Shown here piece by piece: positions 1-7,118 of a stretch of 64,000 bases of DNA. The notes under the pieces were generated by a model. It was given only the letters and a program-made list of their open reading frames with translations, did not search any database and was not told the DNA's origin. Position numbers and translations under genes: made by a program. Numbering within the stretch: position 1 is the first letter of the stretch; every line of letters starts with the position of its first letter. The stretch comes from Kribbella monticola (lineage in GTDB: Bacteria > Actinomycetota > Actinomycetes > Propionibacteriales > Kribbellaceae): the NCBI RefSeq assembly GCF_003261635.1, contig NZ_QFXK01000035.1, forward strand, positions 62,001 through 126,000. Direction: 5' to 3'.

Positions 1-510
1 ATCACGAGCGAGCCGGTGCCGGAGGGTGTCGCTGTCGCACGCGAGCGCCTACCCGGCGTGCTGCAAGAAGCAGGACTGCCGGACGCCTATGTCGAGGACA
101 AGGACAGTTCGCTGGCTGTCCACACTCGCAGGCTGCCTGATCCCGCGGGTGCTCTGGAAGCTTTGCGTACGCCGTTGTCGGAGCTGGCCGAGTCGGTCGG
201 CCTGCACCTGGAGCCGGGCAACCTCGTCCTGGAGTTGCGCCCACCCGGTATCGACAAAGGCGTTGCACTGCGTCGTTTGCTCGAGAGCACGGGCGCCCGC
301 TCGATCCTGTACGCCGGGGACGACCTGGGCGACCTGGCAGCCTTCAAGGCGATCGACAGCCTGCGCAGCGAAGGCCTGTACGCCGTACTGGTTGCCGCTC
401 GCTCCTCTGGAGCTACTGCGCTCATCGAGTCGGCCGACATCGTCGTGGACGACCCTGCTGGGGTCGTCACCGTGCTCACTGCTCTCGCGGACGCGATCGC
501 AACGCGCTGA
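1..510 (+). CDS. otsB: Trehalose-6-phosphate phosphatase, C-terminal part (5' end outside window)
   Basis: The frame is open from the first base and encodes about 169 residues of the C-terminal half of a HAD-superfamily phosphatase. The HAD motif IV is visible as YAGDDLGDLAAF near residue 105, preceded by a conserved lysine region (GIDKGVALRRLLE) typical of the OtsB subgroup. OtsB removes phosphate from trehalose-6-phosphate in the cytoplasm, the last step of the OtsA-OtsB trehalose pathway. The N-terminal DxDxT nucleophile motif would lie upstream of the window and cannot be checked. The 3' end overlaps the convergent downstream gene by 35 bases. A related sugar phosphatase is possible, but the motif spacing fits OtsB. 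Confidence 0.85.
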   Translation: MTSEPVPEGVAVARERLPGVLQEAGLPDAYVEDKDSSLAVHTRRLPDPAGALEALRTPLSELAESVGLHLEPGNLVLELRPPGIDKGVALRRLLESTGARSILYAGDDLGDLAAFKAIDSLRSEGLYAVLVAARSSGATALIESADIVVDDPAGVVTVLTALADAIATR

Positions 511-952
511 ACGCCTGGCTCAGCGTCCGGCCGAGGGGCTGCACCGGGTGTTCGGTGTAACTGCCGTCGGCGAGATTGGCCAGTCGCTCGAAGACGTTGC
601 GGGACGCCGGGCAGCCGGTGCGGAGGAAGGACCAGCCTGCCGCGACGGCGTACAGCGGGAGCATCGGCAGGCCGATCAGGCAGAAGTACTGCCAGGAGTG
701 CCGTTCCTCGTGCCGGACCAGTCGCGGCTGCTCGTCGAAGTACGCGCGGTCGTGCTTGGTCAGGATCAGGTTCCCGATCGTGAAGGCGCCGGCGACCGGG
801 AACTTCGGCCGGTATCCCGTCGCGTAGAACAACCCCCGCGGCCCCCGGCTGATCCGCGCCCGCCCGGCCACTGCGACCAGGACACCGGTGAGCGTGGAGA
901 GGTTGAGCGTGTTCACCACCAGCTTCACAGCCTGCCACCCCGACATCGCCAT
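476..952 (-). CDS. Small membrane-associated protein with an HExxH motif, unknown function
   Basis: A 158-residue protein I do not recognise as a named family. The N-terminal 30 residues are moderately hydrophobic, and a clear membrane segment follows at about 90-110 (CLIGLPMLPLYAVAAGW). Just before it lies RHEERHSWQYF, which contains the HExxH pattern found in zinc metallopeptidases, sitting at the membrane edge. A downstream third zinc ligand is not obvious, so catalysis is unproven. The gene converges on the otsB end with a 35-base overlap and is divergent from the DNA glycosylase, with only 45 bases between starts, so the two may share a promoter region. Coding is supported by its length and consistent codon use. 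Confidence 0.7.
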   Translation of the reverse strand: MAMSGWQAVKLVVNTLNLSTLTGVLVAVAGRARISRGPRGLFYATGYRPKFPVAGAFTIGNLILTKHDRAYFDEQPRLVRHEERHSWQYFCLIGLPMLPLYAVAAGWSFLRTGCPASRNVFERLANLADGSYTEHPVQPLGRTLSQAFSALRSRPREQ

Positions 953-997
953 GACTCAGTATGTGGTTCTGTCGGCGGGGTAGGTAAGACTTACGGC

Positions 998-1945
998 GTG
1001 AGTTCGGTGGTACGACGCTGGCGGCCCGGGCGGCCCGTGGATCCCCAGATGGTGATCGGGGGACTGCGAAAGGGCCCTGGCGATCCTGCCTACGTGTACG
1101 ACGGACGCTCTGTTTGGCGAGCCACCAGGACACCCGACGGACCGGTGCTGCTGCGCTTGACCCCGTACGCCGGGGTGGCTGAGATCGAGGCCGAGGCGTG
1201 GGGGCCGGGAGCGAGCTGGGCGCTGGACGGCGTACCGGAGTTGCTCGGGGAAGCGGACAGCTGGGAAGGGTTCGAGCCGCTGCCGCACCACAGGCCGCTG
1301 GTAGAGGCGGCCAGGCGGTTCTCGCACTTCCGGGTGCCGCGGACGCGAGCCGTGTTCGAGGCGATGGCTGCCGCGGGGATCGAGCAGGTGGTGACCGGGA
1401 AGGAAGCGTTCGCCGGCTGGCGGATGCTGTTGCGCGAGTACGGCGAACCGGCGCCGGGGCCAGGATCGCCAGACGGCCGCCGGATGATGGTCCCGCCGTC
1501 GCCGGAGCAATGGCGGCTGATTCCGTCCTGGCAGTGGTTGCGGGCGGGCGTCGAAGGCCGCCGGTCACGGGTCGTCATCACGGCGGCGACGCGGGCCGCG
1601 GCGTTGGAGCGGACGCTCGAGCTGACCGACTCCGCGGAGATCGAGCGGCGGCTACGGTCGTTGCCGGGCGTGGGGGTGTGGACGGCAGCCGAAGTACGGC
1701 AGCGGGCGCATGGCGATGCGGACGCGTTTTCGTTCGCCGACTATCACGTCTCCCGCAACGTCTCGTACGCGTTGACCGGCGAGGAACTCGACGACGAAGG
1801 TACCGCCGAACTCATCGAGCCGTACCGCGGCCATCGCTACCGCGTCCAGGCGCTGCTCCAACTCTCCGGTCTCGGCCACCCGCGGTACGGACCCCGCAAA
1901 TCCCTCCCCACCCACACTCCCGGAGCGACCCACCGGCTGCGCTGA
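998..1945 (+). CDS. DNA-3-methyladenine glycosylase (HhH-GPD/AlkA-like)
   Basis: A 315-residue base-excision-repair glycosylase. The C-terminal half carries the helix-hairpin-helix (RSLPGVGVWTAAEV, about 222-235) followed by the GPD-type segment DAFSFADYHV, whose aspartate is the usual catalytic residue of AlkA-type enzymes. The N-terminal half resembles the AlkA beta domain and substrate region. Such enzymes excise alkylated purines from DNA. The open frame runs far upstream; the GTG at 998 is chosen because the upstream translation is arginine/proline-rich shadow sequence antisense to the neighbouring gene. No ada or ogt partner is adjacent. Confidence 0.85.
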   Translation: MSSVVRRWRPGRPVDPQMVIGGLRKGPGDPAYVYDGRSVWRATRTPDGPVLLRLTPYAGVAEIEAEAWGPGASWALDGVPELLGEADSWEGFEPLPHHRPLVEAARRFSHFRVPRTRAVFEAMAAAGIEQVVTGKEAFAGWRMLLREYGEPAPGPGSPDGRRMMVPPSPEQWRLIPSWQWLRAGVEGRRSRVVITAATRAAALERTLELTDSAEIERRLRSLPGVGVWTAAEVRQRAHGDADAFSFADYHVSRNVSYALTGEELDDEGTAELIEPYRGHRYRVQALLQLSGLGHPRYGPRKSLPTHTPGATHRLR

Positions 1946-2002
1946 GTGGCCACCGCCATCAGTTGAACAAGTTTCGACCACGGGCGATTAGGGTCGAGGC
2001 AA

Positions 2003-3253
2003 ATGCGAATCGATGGGGACGGGCTCTACCTGGTCGCCGGAGTGGCGTTGCTGGTCGGCGCGATCCTGCCGCGGCTGCTGCGCCGGTACGCGATCTCGGC
2101 TCCGATCGCCTTTGTCGGCGCCGGGCTGCTGCTCGGTCTGGCGGTCGACCGGACCCACCTGAGCCCGATCGCGGAACCAGGGCTGACCAAGCATCTGGCC
2201 GAGCTGACCATCCTGATCGCGCTGATGGGCGTCGGGCTGGCGATCGATCGTCCGATCGGCTGGCGGCGGTGGAAGGTGACCTGGCGACTGCTGCTGATCG
2301 CCATGCCGGCCTGTGTCGCCGCCGTGGCGGGAGCCGGCTGGCTGCTCGGTCTGGCCCCCGCGACGGCCCTGCTGCTCGGCGCCGTACTCGCGCCGACGGA
2401 CCCGGTGCTTGCCTCCGACGTCCAGGTTCAGGGCCCGTCGACTGGTGAGGGCGCGGAGCCTGAGGAGGACGACGAGGTGCGCTTCGCGCTGACCTCGGAG
2501 GCCGGCCTGAACGACGGACTGGCGTTCCCGTTCGTCTATGCGGCGGTGTTCGCCGCGACCAAGGGTGCGGTCGGCGGCTGGGGGATCGAGTGGTTCGCCT
2601 GGAACCTGGTCGGCAAGATCGTGATCGGCGTAGCCGTCGGGGTCGCGGCCGGCTGGCTGCTCGGCCGGATGGCCTTCGCGGCGCCGTCGCGGACGTTCCG
2701 GCTCGCCGACTCCCGCGAGCCGGTGTTCGCGCTCGCGGTGACGCTGGGCGTCTACGGCCTGGCCCAGGTGCTGCACGGGTACGGCTTCGTCGCCGTGTTC
2801 GTGGCTGCCCTGACGCTGCGGGCGGCCGAGCGCGGTCACGACTTCCACCAGGAACTGCACAGCTTCGTCGAGGAGCTCGAACACATCCTGACCTGGGGCA
2901 TCCTGCTCCTGCTCGGGGTCGCGATCACCGGTGGAATCCTGAAGCCGCTGACCGTGGCCGGTGTGGTGATCGGCGTCGGGCTGGTGCTGGTGATCCGCCC
3001 GGTGATCGCCTGGCTCTCGCTGCGCGGGACACGACTGGGGCCGTCGGAGCGCTGGGTGACCGCCGCGTTCGGTGTCCGCGGAGTCGGTTCGGTGTTCTAT
3101 CTGGCCTACGCGGGCGAGCACTTCGGGCCCGAGCTGTCCTGGTTGTGGGCGACCGTCACGTTCACGGTGGTCTTCAGCGTGCTGGTCCACGGCGTGGCGG
3201 CCACACCGCTGATGCGGATGCTGGAGGCCCGCCGCGAGCGGGCGCGGGAGTGA
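2003..3253 (+). CDS. Cation:proton antiporter (NhaP/CPA1 type)
   Basis: A 416-residue integral membrane protein with roughly 12 hydrophobic segments and the fold hallmarks of sodium/proton exchangers: the LAPTDPVLASD segment near residue 133 and the acidic LTSEAGLNDGLAFPF segment near 168, which contain the ion-binding Asp/Glu-Asn-Asp residues of the CPA1 family. It probably exchanges Na+ or K+ for protons at the cytoplasmic membrane for pH and salt balance. A short acidic loop (GEGAEPEEDDEV) separates these two motifs. The ATG at 2003 gives a normal family length. It is followed after 66 bases by the thrC riboswitch, so it is not part of that operon. Confidence 0.88.
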   Translation: MRIDGDGLYLVAGVALLVGAILPRLLRRYAISAPIAFVGAGLLLGLAVDRTHLSPIAEPGLTKHLAELTILIALMGVGLAIDRPIGWRRWKVTWRLLLIAMPACVAAVAGAGWLLGLAPATALLLGAVLAPTDPVLASDVQVQGPSTGEGAEPEEDDEVRFALTSEAGLNDGLAFPFVYAAVFAATKGAVGGWGIEWFAWNLVGKIVIGVAVGVAAGWLLGRMAFAAPSRTFRLADSREPVFALAVTLGVYGLAQVLHGYGFVAVFVAALTLRAAERGHDFHQELHSFVEELEHILTWGILLLLGVAITGGILKPLTVAGVVIGVGLVLVIRPVIAWLSLRGTRLGPSERWVTAAFGVRGVGSVFYLAYAGEHFGPELSWLWATVTFTVVFSVLVHGVAATPLMRMLEARRERARE

Positions 3254-3319
3254 GATCCGCTGTCTCGGATGGTGGGAACGCAGGACACAATGTGGACCCG
3301 ATTGGGTAACCTCGGCAGT

Positions 3320-3458
3320 GCTCATCCAGAGGGACTGAGGGAAACGGCCCGTTGAAGTCCCGGCAACCCTCCCCGTTGACGTCCTCGATCCGAGGGCGCT
3401 CGCGGCGGAACGGTGCCAAATCCGTCCCGCGCCGAGATCCGGTCCGGGGAAGATGAGG
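3320..3458 (+). promoter_or_regulatory. SAM-I type (S-box) riboswitch upstream of thrC
   Basis: Sequence blocks match the S-box core in order. The 5' P1 strand is CTCATC (3321-3326). The P2 helix is GGGACT/AGTCCC with a kink-turn-like CTGAGGGAAA. Then come the invariant CCCGGCAACC (about 3359-3367), the P3 arms CCGTT and AACGG, the J3/4 block GGTGCCAAATCC (3412-3423), and the 3' P1 strand GATGAG (3452-3457). S-box aptamers bind S-adenosylmethionine and switch off methionine or sulfur genes. Here the P1 3' strand shares G3457 with the thrC Shine-Dalgarno stretch, pointing to control of translation initiation rather than termination. The match was made by eye, so class I versus the related SAM-I/IV type should be settled with a covariance model. 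Confidence 0.88.
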
Positions 3459-3469
3459 AGGGAACCTCC
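3457..3469 (+). promoter_or_regulatory. Shine-Dalgarno of thrC, able to fold into its own hairpin
   Basis: GGAGG (3457-3461), loop GAA, CCTCC (3465-3469) ends one base before the thrC ATG at 3470. The GGAGGG is a near-perfect ribosome-binding site about 7 bases from the start, but it can be sequestered by the CCTCC that follows. It also abuts and shares one base with the 3' strand of the riboswitch P1 stem, so P1 pairing and this hairpin are mechanically linked. Confidence 0.6.
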
Positions 3470-4738
3470 ATGAGCCAGAGCACCGCCACCGCCCCGCACA
3501 CGATCCGTGAAGGTGCCTTCGGCAACGGAACGCACCTGAGCTGTCGTGCTTGTGGTGCGAAGTCCGAACTCGGCCCGTTCTACGCCTGTATGGAGTGCTT
3601 CGGTCCGCTGGAGGTCGGGTACGAGTTCCCGGCCATCACGCGTGAGCAGATCGAAGCCGGACCCAAGAACATCTGGCGCTACCAGCCGCTGCTGCCCGTC
3701 CCCGTCGACGTGGCCAGCTTCCCGAACACCGAGCCGGGCTACACCCGGCTGATCGACGCCGGCAACCTGGCCCGCGAGCTCGGCCTGCGCAAGCTGTGGG
3801 TGAAGGACGACTCCGGCAACCCGACCCACTCCTTCAAGGACCGGGTCGTCGCGTCCGCCCTGAGCGCCACCCGCGAGCTCGGCATGAAGGTCTTCGCCTG
3901 CCCCTCCACCGGCAACCTGGCCAACGCGGTCGCCGCCGCGGCCGCCCGGGCCGGCATCCGCTCGGTCGTCTTCATCCCGAAGGACCTCGAGCGCCCCAAG
4001 ATCATCACCACCGCCGTGTACGGCGGAACGCTGGTCGCCGTCGAGGGCAACTACGACGACGTCAACAAGCTCGCCTCCGAGATCGCCGGTGAGGAGGACG
4101 GCTGGGCGTTCGTGAACGTCAACGTCCGCCCGTACTACTCCGAGGGCTCCAAGACGCTCGCCTTCGAGATCGCCGAGCAGCTCGGCTGGCGGATCCCGCA
4201 GCAGGTGGTGATCCCGGTCGCGTCCGGCTCGCAGCTGACCAAGATCGACAAGGGCTTCACCGAACTCGGCAAGCTGGGTCTGGTCGACGCCACCGACTAC
4301 AAGATCTACGGCGCGCAGGCGACCGGCTGCTCGCCCGTCGCGCAGGCGTTCCGCGACGGGTACGACGTGGTCAAGCCGGTCAAGCCGGACACGATCGCGA
4401 AGTCGCTGGCGATCGGCAACCCGGCCGACGGGCCGTACGTGCTCGACGTCGCCCGGCGTACCGGCGGGGTGATCGAGGACGTCAGCGACGAAGAGGTCAT
4501 CGAGGGCATCCAGCTGCTGGCCCGGACCGAGGGCATCTTCACCGAGACCGCCGGCGGGGTGACGGTCGCGACGCTGAAGAAGCTGATCGAGACCGGCCAG
4601 CTCGACCCCGAGGCCGAGACGGTGATCATCAACTCCGGCGACGGGCTGAAGACGCTCGACGCCGTGGCCGACCGGGTCGGCCCGAAGGTGACCATCCCCG
4701 CGTCCTACGACGCCTTCGTGAAGGCAGGTCTGCAGTGA
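3470..4738 (+). CDS. thrC: Threonine synthase
   Basis: A 422-residue PLP enzyme converting O-phosphohomoserine to threonine. The N-terminus has a zinc-ribbon-like pair CRAC (about 25) and CMEC (about 41). The PLP lysine sits in THSFKDRVV near 120, and the glycine-rich phosphate loop in STGNLANAVAAA near 145. Length and motifs fit the actinobacterial ThrC. The start at 3470 is set by the strong GGAGGG site and by MSQST directly after it; the open frame extends 19 codons upstream into the riboswitch. It overlaps the CysO-like gene by GTGA, so the two are translationally coupled. Control by SAM makes sense because O-phosphohomoserine is the branch point between threonine and methionine in many organisms. 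Confidence 0.95.
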   Translation: MSQSTATAPHTIREGAFGNGTHLSCRACGAKSELGPFYACMECFGPLEVGYEFPAITREQIEAGPKNIWRYQPLLPVPVDVASFPNTEPGYTRLIDAGNLARELGLRKLWVKDDSGNPTHSFKDRVVASALSATRELGMKVFACPSTGNLANAVAAAAARAGIRSVVFIPKDLERPKIITTAVYGGTLVAVEGNYDDVNKLASEIAGEEDGWAFVNVNVRPYYSEGSKTLAFEIAEQLGWRIPQQVVIPVASGSQLTKIDKGFTELGKLGLVDATDYKIYGAQATGCSPVAQAFRDGYDVVKPVKPDTIAKSLAIGNPADGPYVLDVARRTGGVIEDVSDEEVIEGIQLLARTEGIFTETAGGVTVATLKKLIETGQLDPEAETVIINSGDGLKTLDAVADRVGPKVTIPASYDAFVKAGLQ

Positions 4739-5013
4739 GTGTGAGCGTGCGCGTCCCGACCATCCTGCGGCCCTACACCCAGGGCGCCTCGGAGGTGTCC
4801 GTCGAGGGATCGACGCTGAGCGAGGTGCTGGACTCGCTGGACACGTCGTACCCGGGCATCAAGAGCCGGGTGCTGGACGAGTCCGGTGAGCTGCGCCGGT
4901 TCGTCAACGTGTACGTCGACAACGACGACGTACGGTTCTCCGAGGGCCTGCAGACCGCGATCAAGGACGGCGGCCAGGTCTCCATCATCCCGGCCGTCGC
5001 CGGCGGCTGCTAG
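4735..5013 (+). CDS. cysO: Ubiquitin-like sulfur carrier protein (ThiS/MoaD family, CysO-like)
   Basis: A 92-residue beta-grasp protein closely resembling mycobacterial CysO (VRVPTILRPYTQG start, RRFVNVYVDNDDVRF middle, SIIPAVAGG end). In M. tuberculosis CysO carries a C-terminal thiocarboxylate used by CysM to make cysteine. Here the diglycine is followed by one extra residue, Cys92, so a peptidase may have to trim it before activation, as known for the GGCF-ending carriers QbsE and PdtH. No cysM or mec gene is adjacent. The gene starts on GTG overlapping the thrC stop and so lies under the same SAM riboswitch, which hints at a role in homocysteine or methionine sulfur supply; that role is inference. 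Confidence 0.85.
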   Translation: MSVSVRVPTILRPYTQGASEVSVEGSTLSEVLDSLDTSYPGIKSRVLDESGELRRFVNVYVDNDDVRFSEGLQTAIKDGGQVSIIPAVAGGC

Positions 5014-5063
5014 GCCCTCGCAGTCTGTTAGACCCTCGCAGTCTGCTAGACCCTCGCGGTGCG
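5010..5063. repeat. 18-bp tandem triplication covering the 3' end of the GlxA-type gene
   Basis: Three exact-length 18-bp units, starting at 5010, 5028 and 5046, each read (c/t)tag(a/g)ccctcgc followed by agtctg or ggtgcg. The third unit is the last five codons and stop of the minus-strand regulator gene; the first begins inside the cysO stop codon. The units have drifted by a few bases, so the duplication is not brand new. Each unit carries a minus-strand stop codon. Confidence 0.85.
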
Positions 5064-6029
5064 GAACGAGCGGCGGTAGGTGTCCGGTGGGACGCCGACG
5101 ATCCGCTTGAACTGACGACGCAGCGTCGTCGCGGTGCCCATGCCGGTGGCGACGGCGACCGCCTCGACGCTCTCGTCGGTGGATTCCAGGAGTTCCTGCG
5201 CCCGGCGTACGCGCTGGGTCAGGAGCCACTGGATCGGCGCCTGCCCGGTCACGGCGCGGAACTGGCGGCCGAGGTGGCGAGGACTGGTGTTCGCCTTGCG
5301 GGCCAGGTCGGTGACGGTCAGCGGCTGGTCGAGCCGCTCCTGGGTCCAGGCGAGCAGCCGGGCCAACTGATGGTCGCCGGAGACCTGGATCGGTGTGGTG
5401 ACGAACTGCGCCTGCCCGCCATCGCGATGCGGCGGTACGACGAGGCGGCGGGCGACCGTGTTCGCCACGGCCGCGCCGTGATCGAGGTTGACCAGGTGCA
5501 GGCACAGGTCGACCGCAGCCGCCTTGCCCGCGGCGGTGAGGACCTGGCCGTTGTCGGTGTAGAGCACGTCCGGGTCGACCAATGCCAGCGGATGCCTGGC
5601 GCTCAGCTCATCGGTGTGGGCCCAGTGGGTCGTTGCCCGACGGCCGTCGAGGAGCCCGGCTGCGCCGAGGACGAACGCTCCGGTGCACAGGGAGGCGATC
5701 CGTGCGCCCGCCTCGTACGCCGCGCGCACGGCCTCCACGAGTTCCATCGGCAACGGGTCGTCGACATCGACGTATGCGGGCACGATCACGGTGTCGGCGG
5801 TCACCAGATGATCGAGACCGTGGTCCGGCTCGAGCTGGAACGGGCCGACCTGGATCGGACCTGGTCCGCAGAGCGATACGTCGTACCAGTTGCTCTTTGC
5901 GCTGGGTGGGGGATTGCCGAAGATCTCGTACGCGACGCCGAGCTCGAAGTGCAGGATCCGGCCCGCGGTGGCCAGCGCCAGGGTGTGCATGTCCGAAAGT
6001 GTACGCATGGTGTCGTTCGGGACTCTCAC
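5046..6029 (-). CDS. GlxA-family transcriptional regulator (DJ-1/PfpI domain plus AraC HTH)
   Basis: A protein of up to 327 residues. The N-terminal half is a DJ-1/PfpI-like amidotransferase fold (DTVIVPAYVDVDD near 80, and the nucleophile-elbow-like ASLCTGAFVLGAAGLLDGRRATTHW near 115). The C-terminal 100 residues are an AraC helix-turn-helix pair (TVTDLARKANTSPRHLGRQF and VEAVAVATGMGTATTLRRQF). Family members regulate small-molecule metabolism. The divergent oxidoreductase gene starts 32 bases away and is the likely target. The start is uncertain: the ATG codons giving MRTLSD (6008) and MHTLALA (5990) are as plausible as the GTG used here, and none has a strong ribosome-binding site. Confidence 0.85.
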   Translation of the reverse strand: MRVPNDTMRTLSDMHTLALATAGRILHFELGVAYEIFGNPPPSAKSNWYDVSLCGPGPIQVGPFQLEPDHGLDHLVTADTVIVPAYVDVDDPLPMELVEAVRAAYEAGARIASLCTGAFVLGAAGLLDGRRATTHWAHTDELSARHPLALVDPDVLYTDNGQVLTAAGKAAAVDLCLHLVNLDHGAAVANTVARRLVVPPHRDGGQAQFVTTPIQVSGDHQLARLLAWTQERLDQPLTVTDLARKANTSPRHLGRQFRAVTGQAPIQWLLTQRVRRAQELLESTDESVEAVAVATGMGTATTLRRQFKRIVGVPPDTYRRSFRTARV

Positions 6030-6061
6030 GCTCGGGTGGCCGCGACCGGCAGGGTTGACCC

Positions 6062-7072
6062 ATGAGCGATTTCGAGGGTTCAGCAGTGGTTGTCTACGGC
6101 GCGACCGGTCACACGGGCCGGTTCGTCGTCGAGGAGTTGCTCCGGCGCGGCCTCACCCCGGTGGTGTCCGGTCGCGACGGTGCGCGGTTGAAGGAGATGT
6201 GGGAAGGGTTGTGGGTCCGGCCGGCGACCGTCGACGACCCGGCCTCGCTGGACCGGGCGCTGGCCGGTGCGTCAGCGGTGATCAACGCCGCCGGGCCGTT
6301 CGCGGTGACGGCCGGGCCGGTGCTCGAAGCGGCTTTGCGGGCCCGGATTCCGTACCTCGACGTCGCGGCCGAGATCGAGGCGAACGTGACGACGTACACC
6401 TCCGGTGCCGAGGGGGTTCCCGTCGTACCGGCGATGGCCTTCTACGGCGGGCTGGGGGATCTGCTGGTCACGGCGGCGATGGGTGAGTGGACGGCCGCGG
6501 ACGAGGTGCATGTCGCCTACGGGTTGAGCAGCTGGCACCCGACGCCGGGCACGCGGGTTGCGGGCGAGGTGTCGCATGATCGTCGTGGCGGCCGCCGGGT
6601 CCGGTTCACGGGCGGCGCGCTCGAGTACCACGACGAAAAGCTGGAGGAGGAGGACTGGCGCTTCCCGGAGCCACTGGGTCGGCGGGCTGTCGTCGCCGGG
6701 TTCACGATGGCCGATGTGGTGACTGTTCCCAGCCATCTGGACGTGCCTGAGGTTCGTACCTACATGAGCGTCGAGGCCGCGCGGGATCTGGCCGACGCGG
6801 ACACTCCGGCTCCTTCGCTCGACTCGTCGGGTCGCTCGGACCAGACCTTCGTCGTGGATGTCCTGGTCCGCGCGGGCGGCGTCGAGCGCCGTGCGAGCGC
6901 CTCGGGACAGGACATCTACGCCGTCACCGCGCCGCTCGTCGTCGAGGCCGCCCAGCGGATCCTGGACGGTCGTTTCCGGACCACCGGGATCGCCTCGGCC
7001 GGCGCCATGTTCGACGCGGCCGACTTCCTGCGCTCGTTGGCTCCGCACCTCTCGGTCGAGCTCCCCGACTGA
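6062..7072 (+). CDS. NAD(P)-binding oxidoreductase (saccharopine dehydrogenase-like / short-chain enoyl-reductase-like)
   Basis: A 336-residue protein with an N-terminal Rossmann motif VVVYGATGHTGRFVVEELLRRG (about 9-30), the next strand VVSGRD, and ASAVINAAGPF near 76 as in saccharopine-dehydrogenase-like and trans-acting enoyl reductases. The substrate cannot be inferred. It is divergent from the GlxA-type regulator and 46 bases upstream of the alcohol dehydrogenase, so these two enzymes may form a small regulated operon for a carbonyl compound. Confidence 0.75.
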   Translation: MSDFEGSAVVVYGATGHTGRFVVEELLRRGLTPVVSGRDGARLKEMWEGLWVRPATVDDPASLDRALAGASAVINAAGPFAVTAGPVLEAALRARIPYLDVAAEIEANVTTYTSGAEGVPVVPAMAFYGGLGDLLVTAAMGEWTAADEVHVAYGLSSWHPTPGTRVAGEVSHDRRGGRRVRFTGGALEYHDEKLEEEDWRFPEPLGRRAVVAGFTMADVVTVPSHLDVPEVRTYMSVEAARDLADADTPAPSLDSSGRSDQTFVVDVLVRAGGVERRASASGQDIYAVTAPLVVEAAQRILDGRFRTTGIASAGAMFDAADFLRSLAPHLSVELPD

Positions 7073-7118
7073 ACGGTGTCGGCTGGCCTGGGCGGCCGTT
7101 GTCGCTGAGGATGGCCTG

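Noticed and set aside
26..997. Upstream extension of the DNA glycosylase frame (open for 320 codons)
   Set aside because: The translation is Arg/Ser/Pro-rich and antisense to or overlapping other genes; an effect of GC bias.
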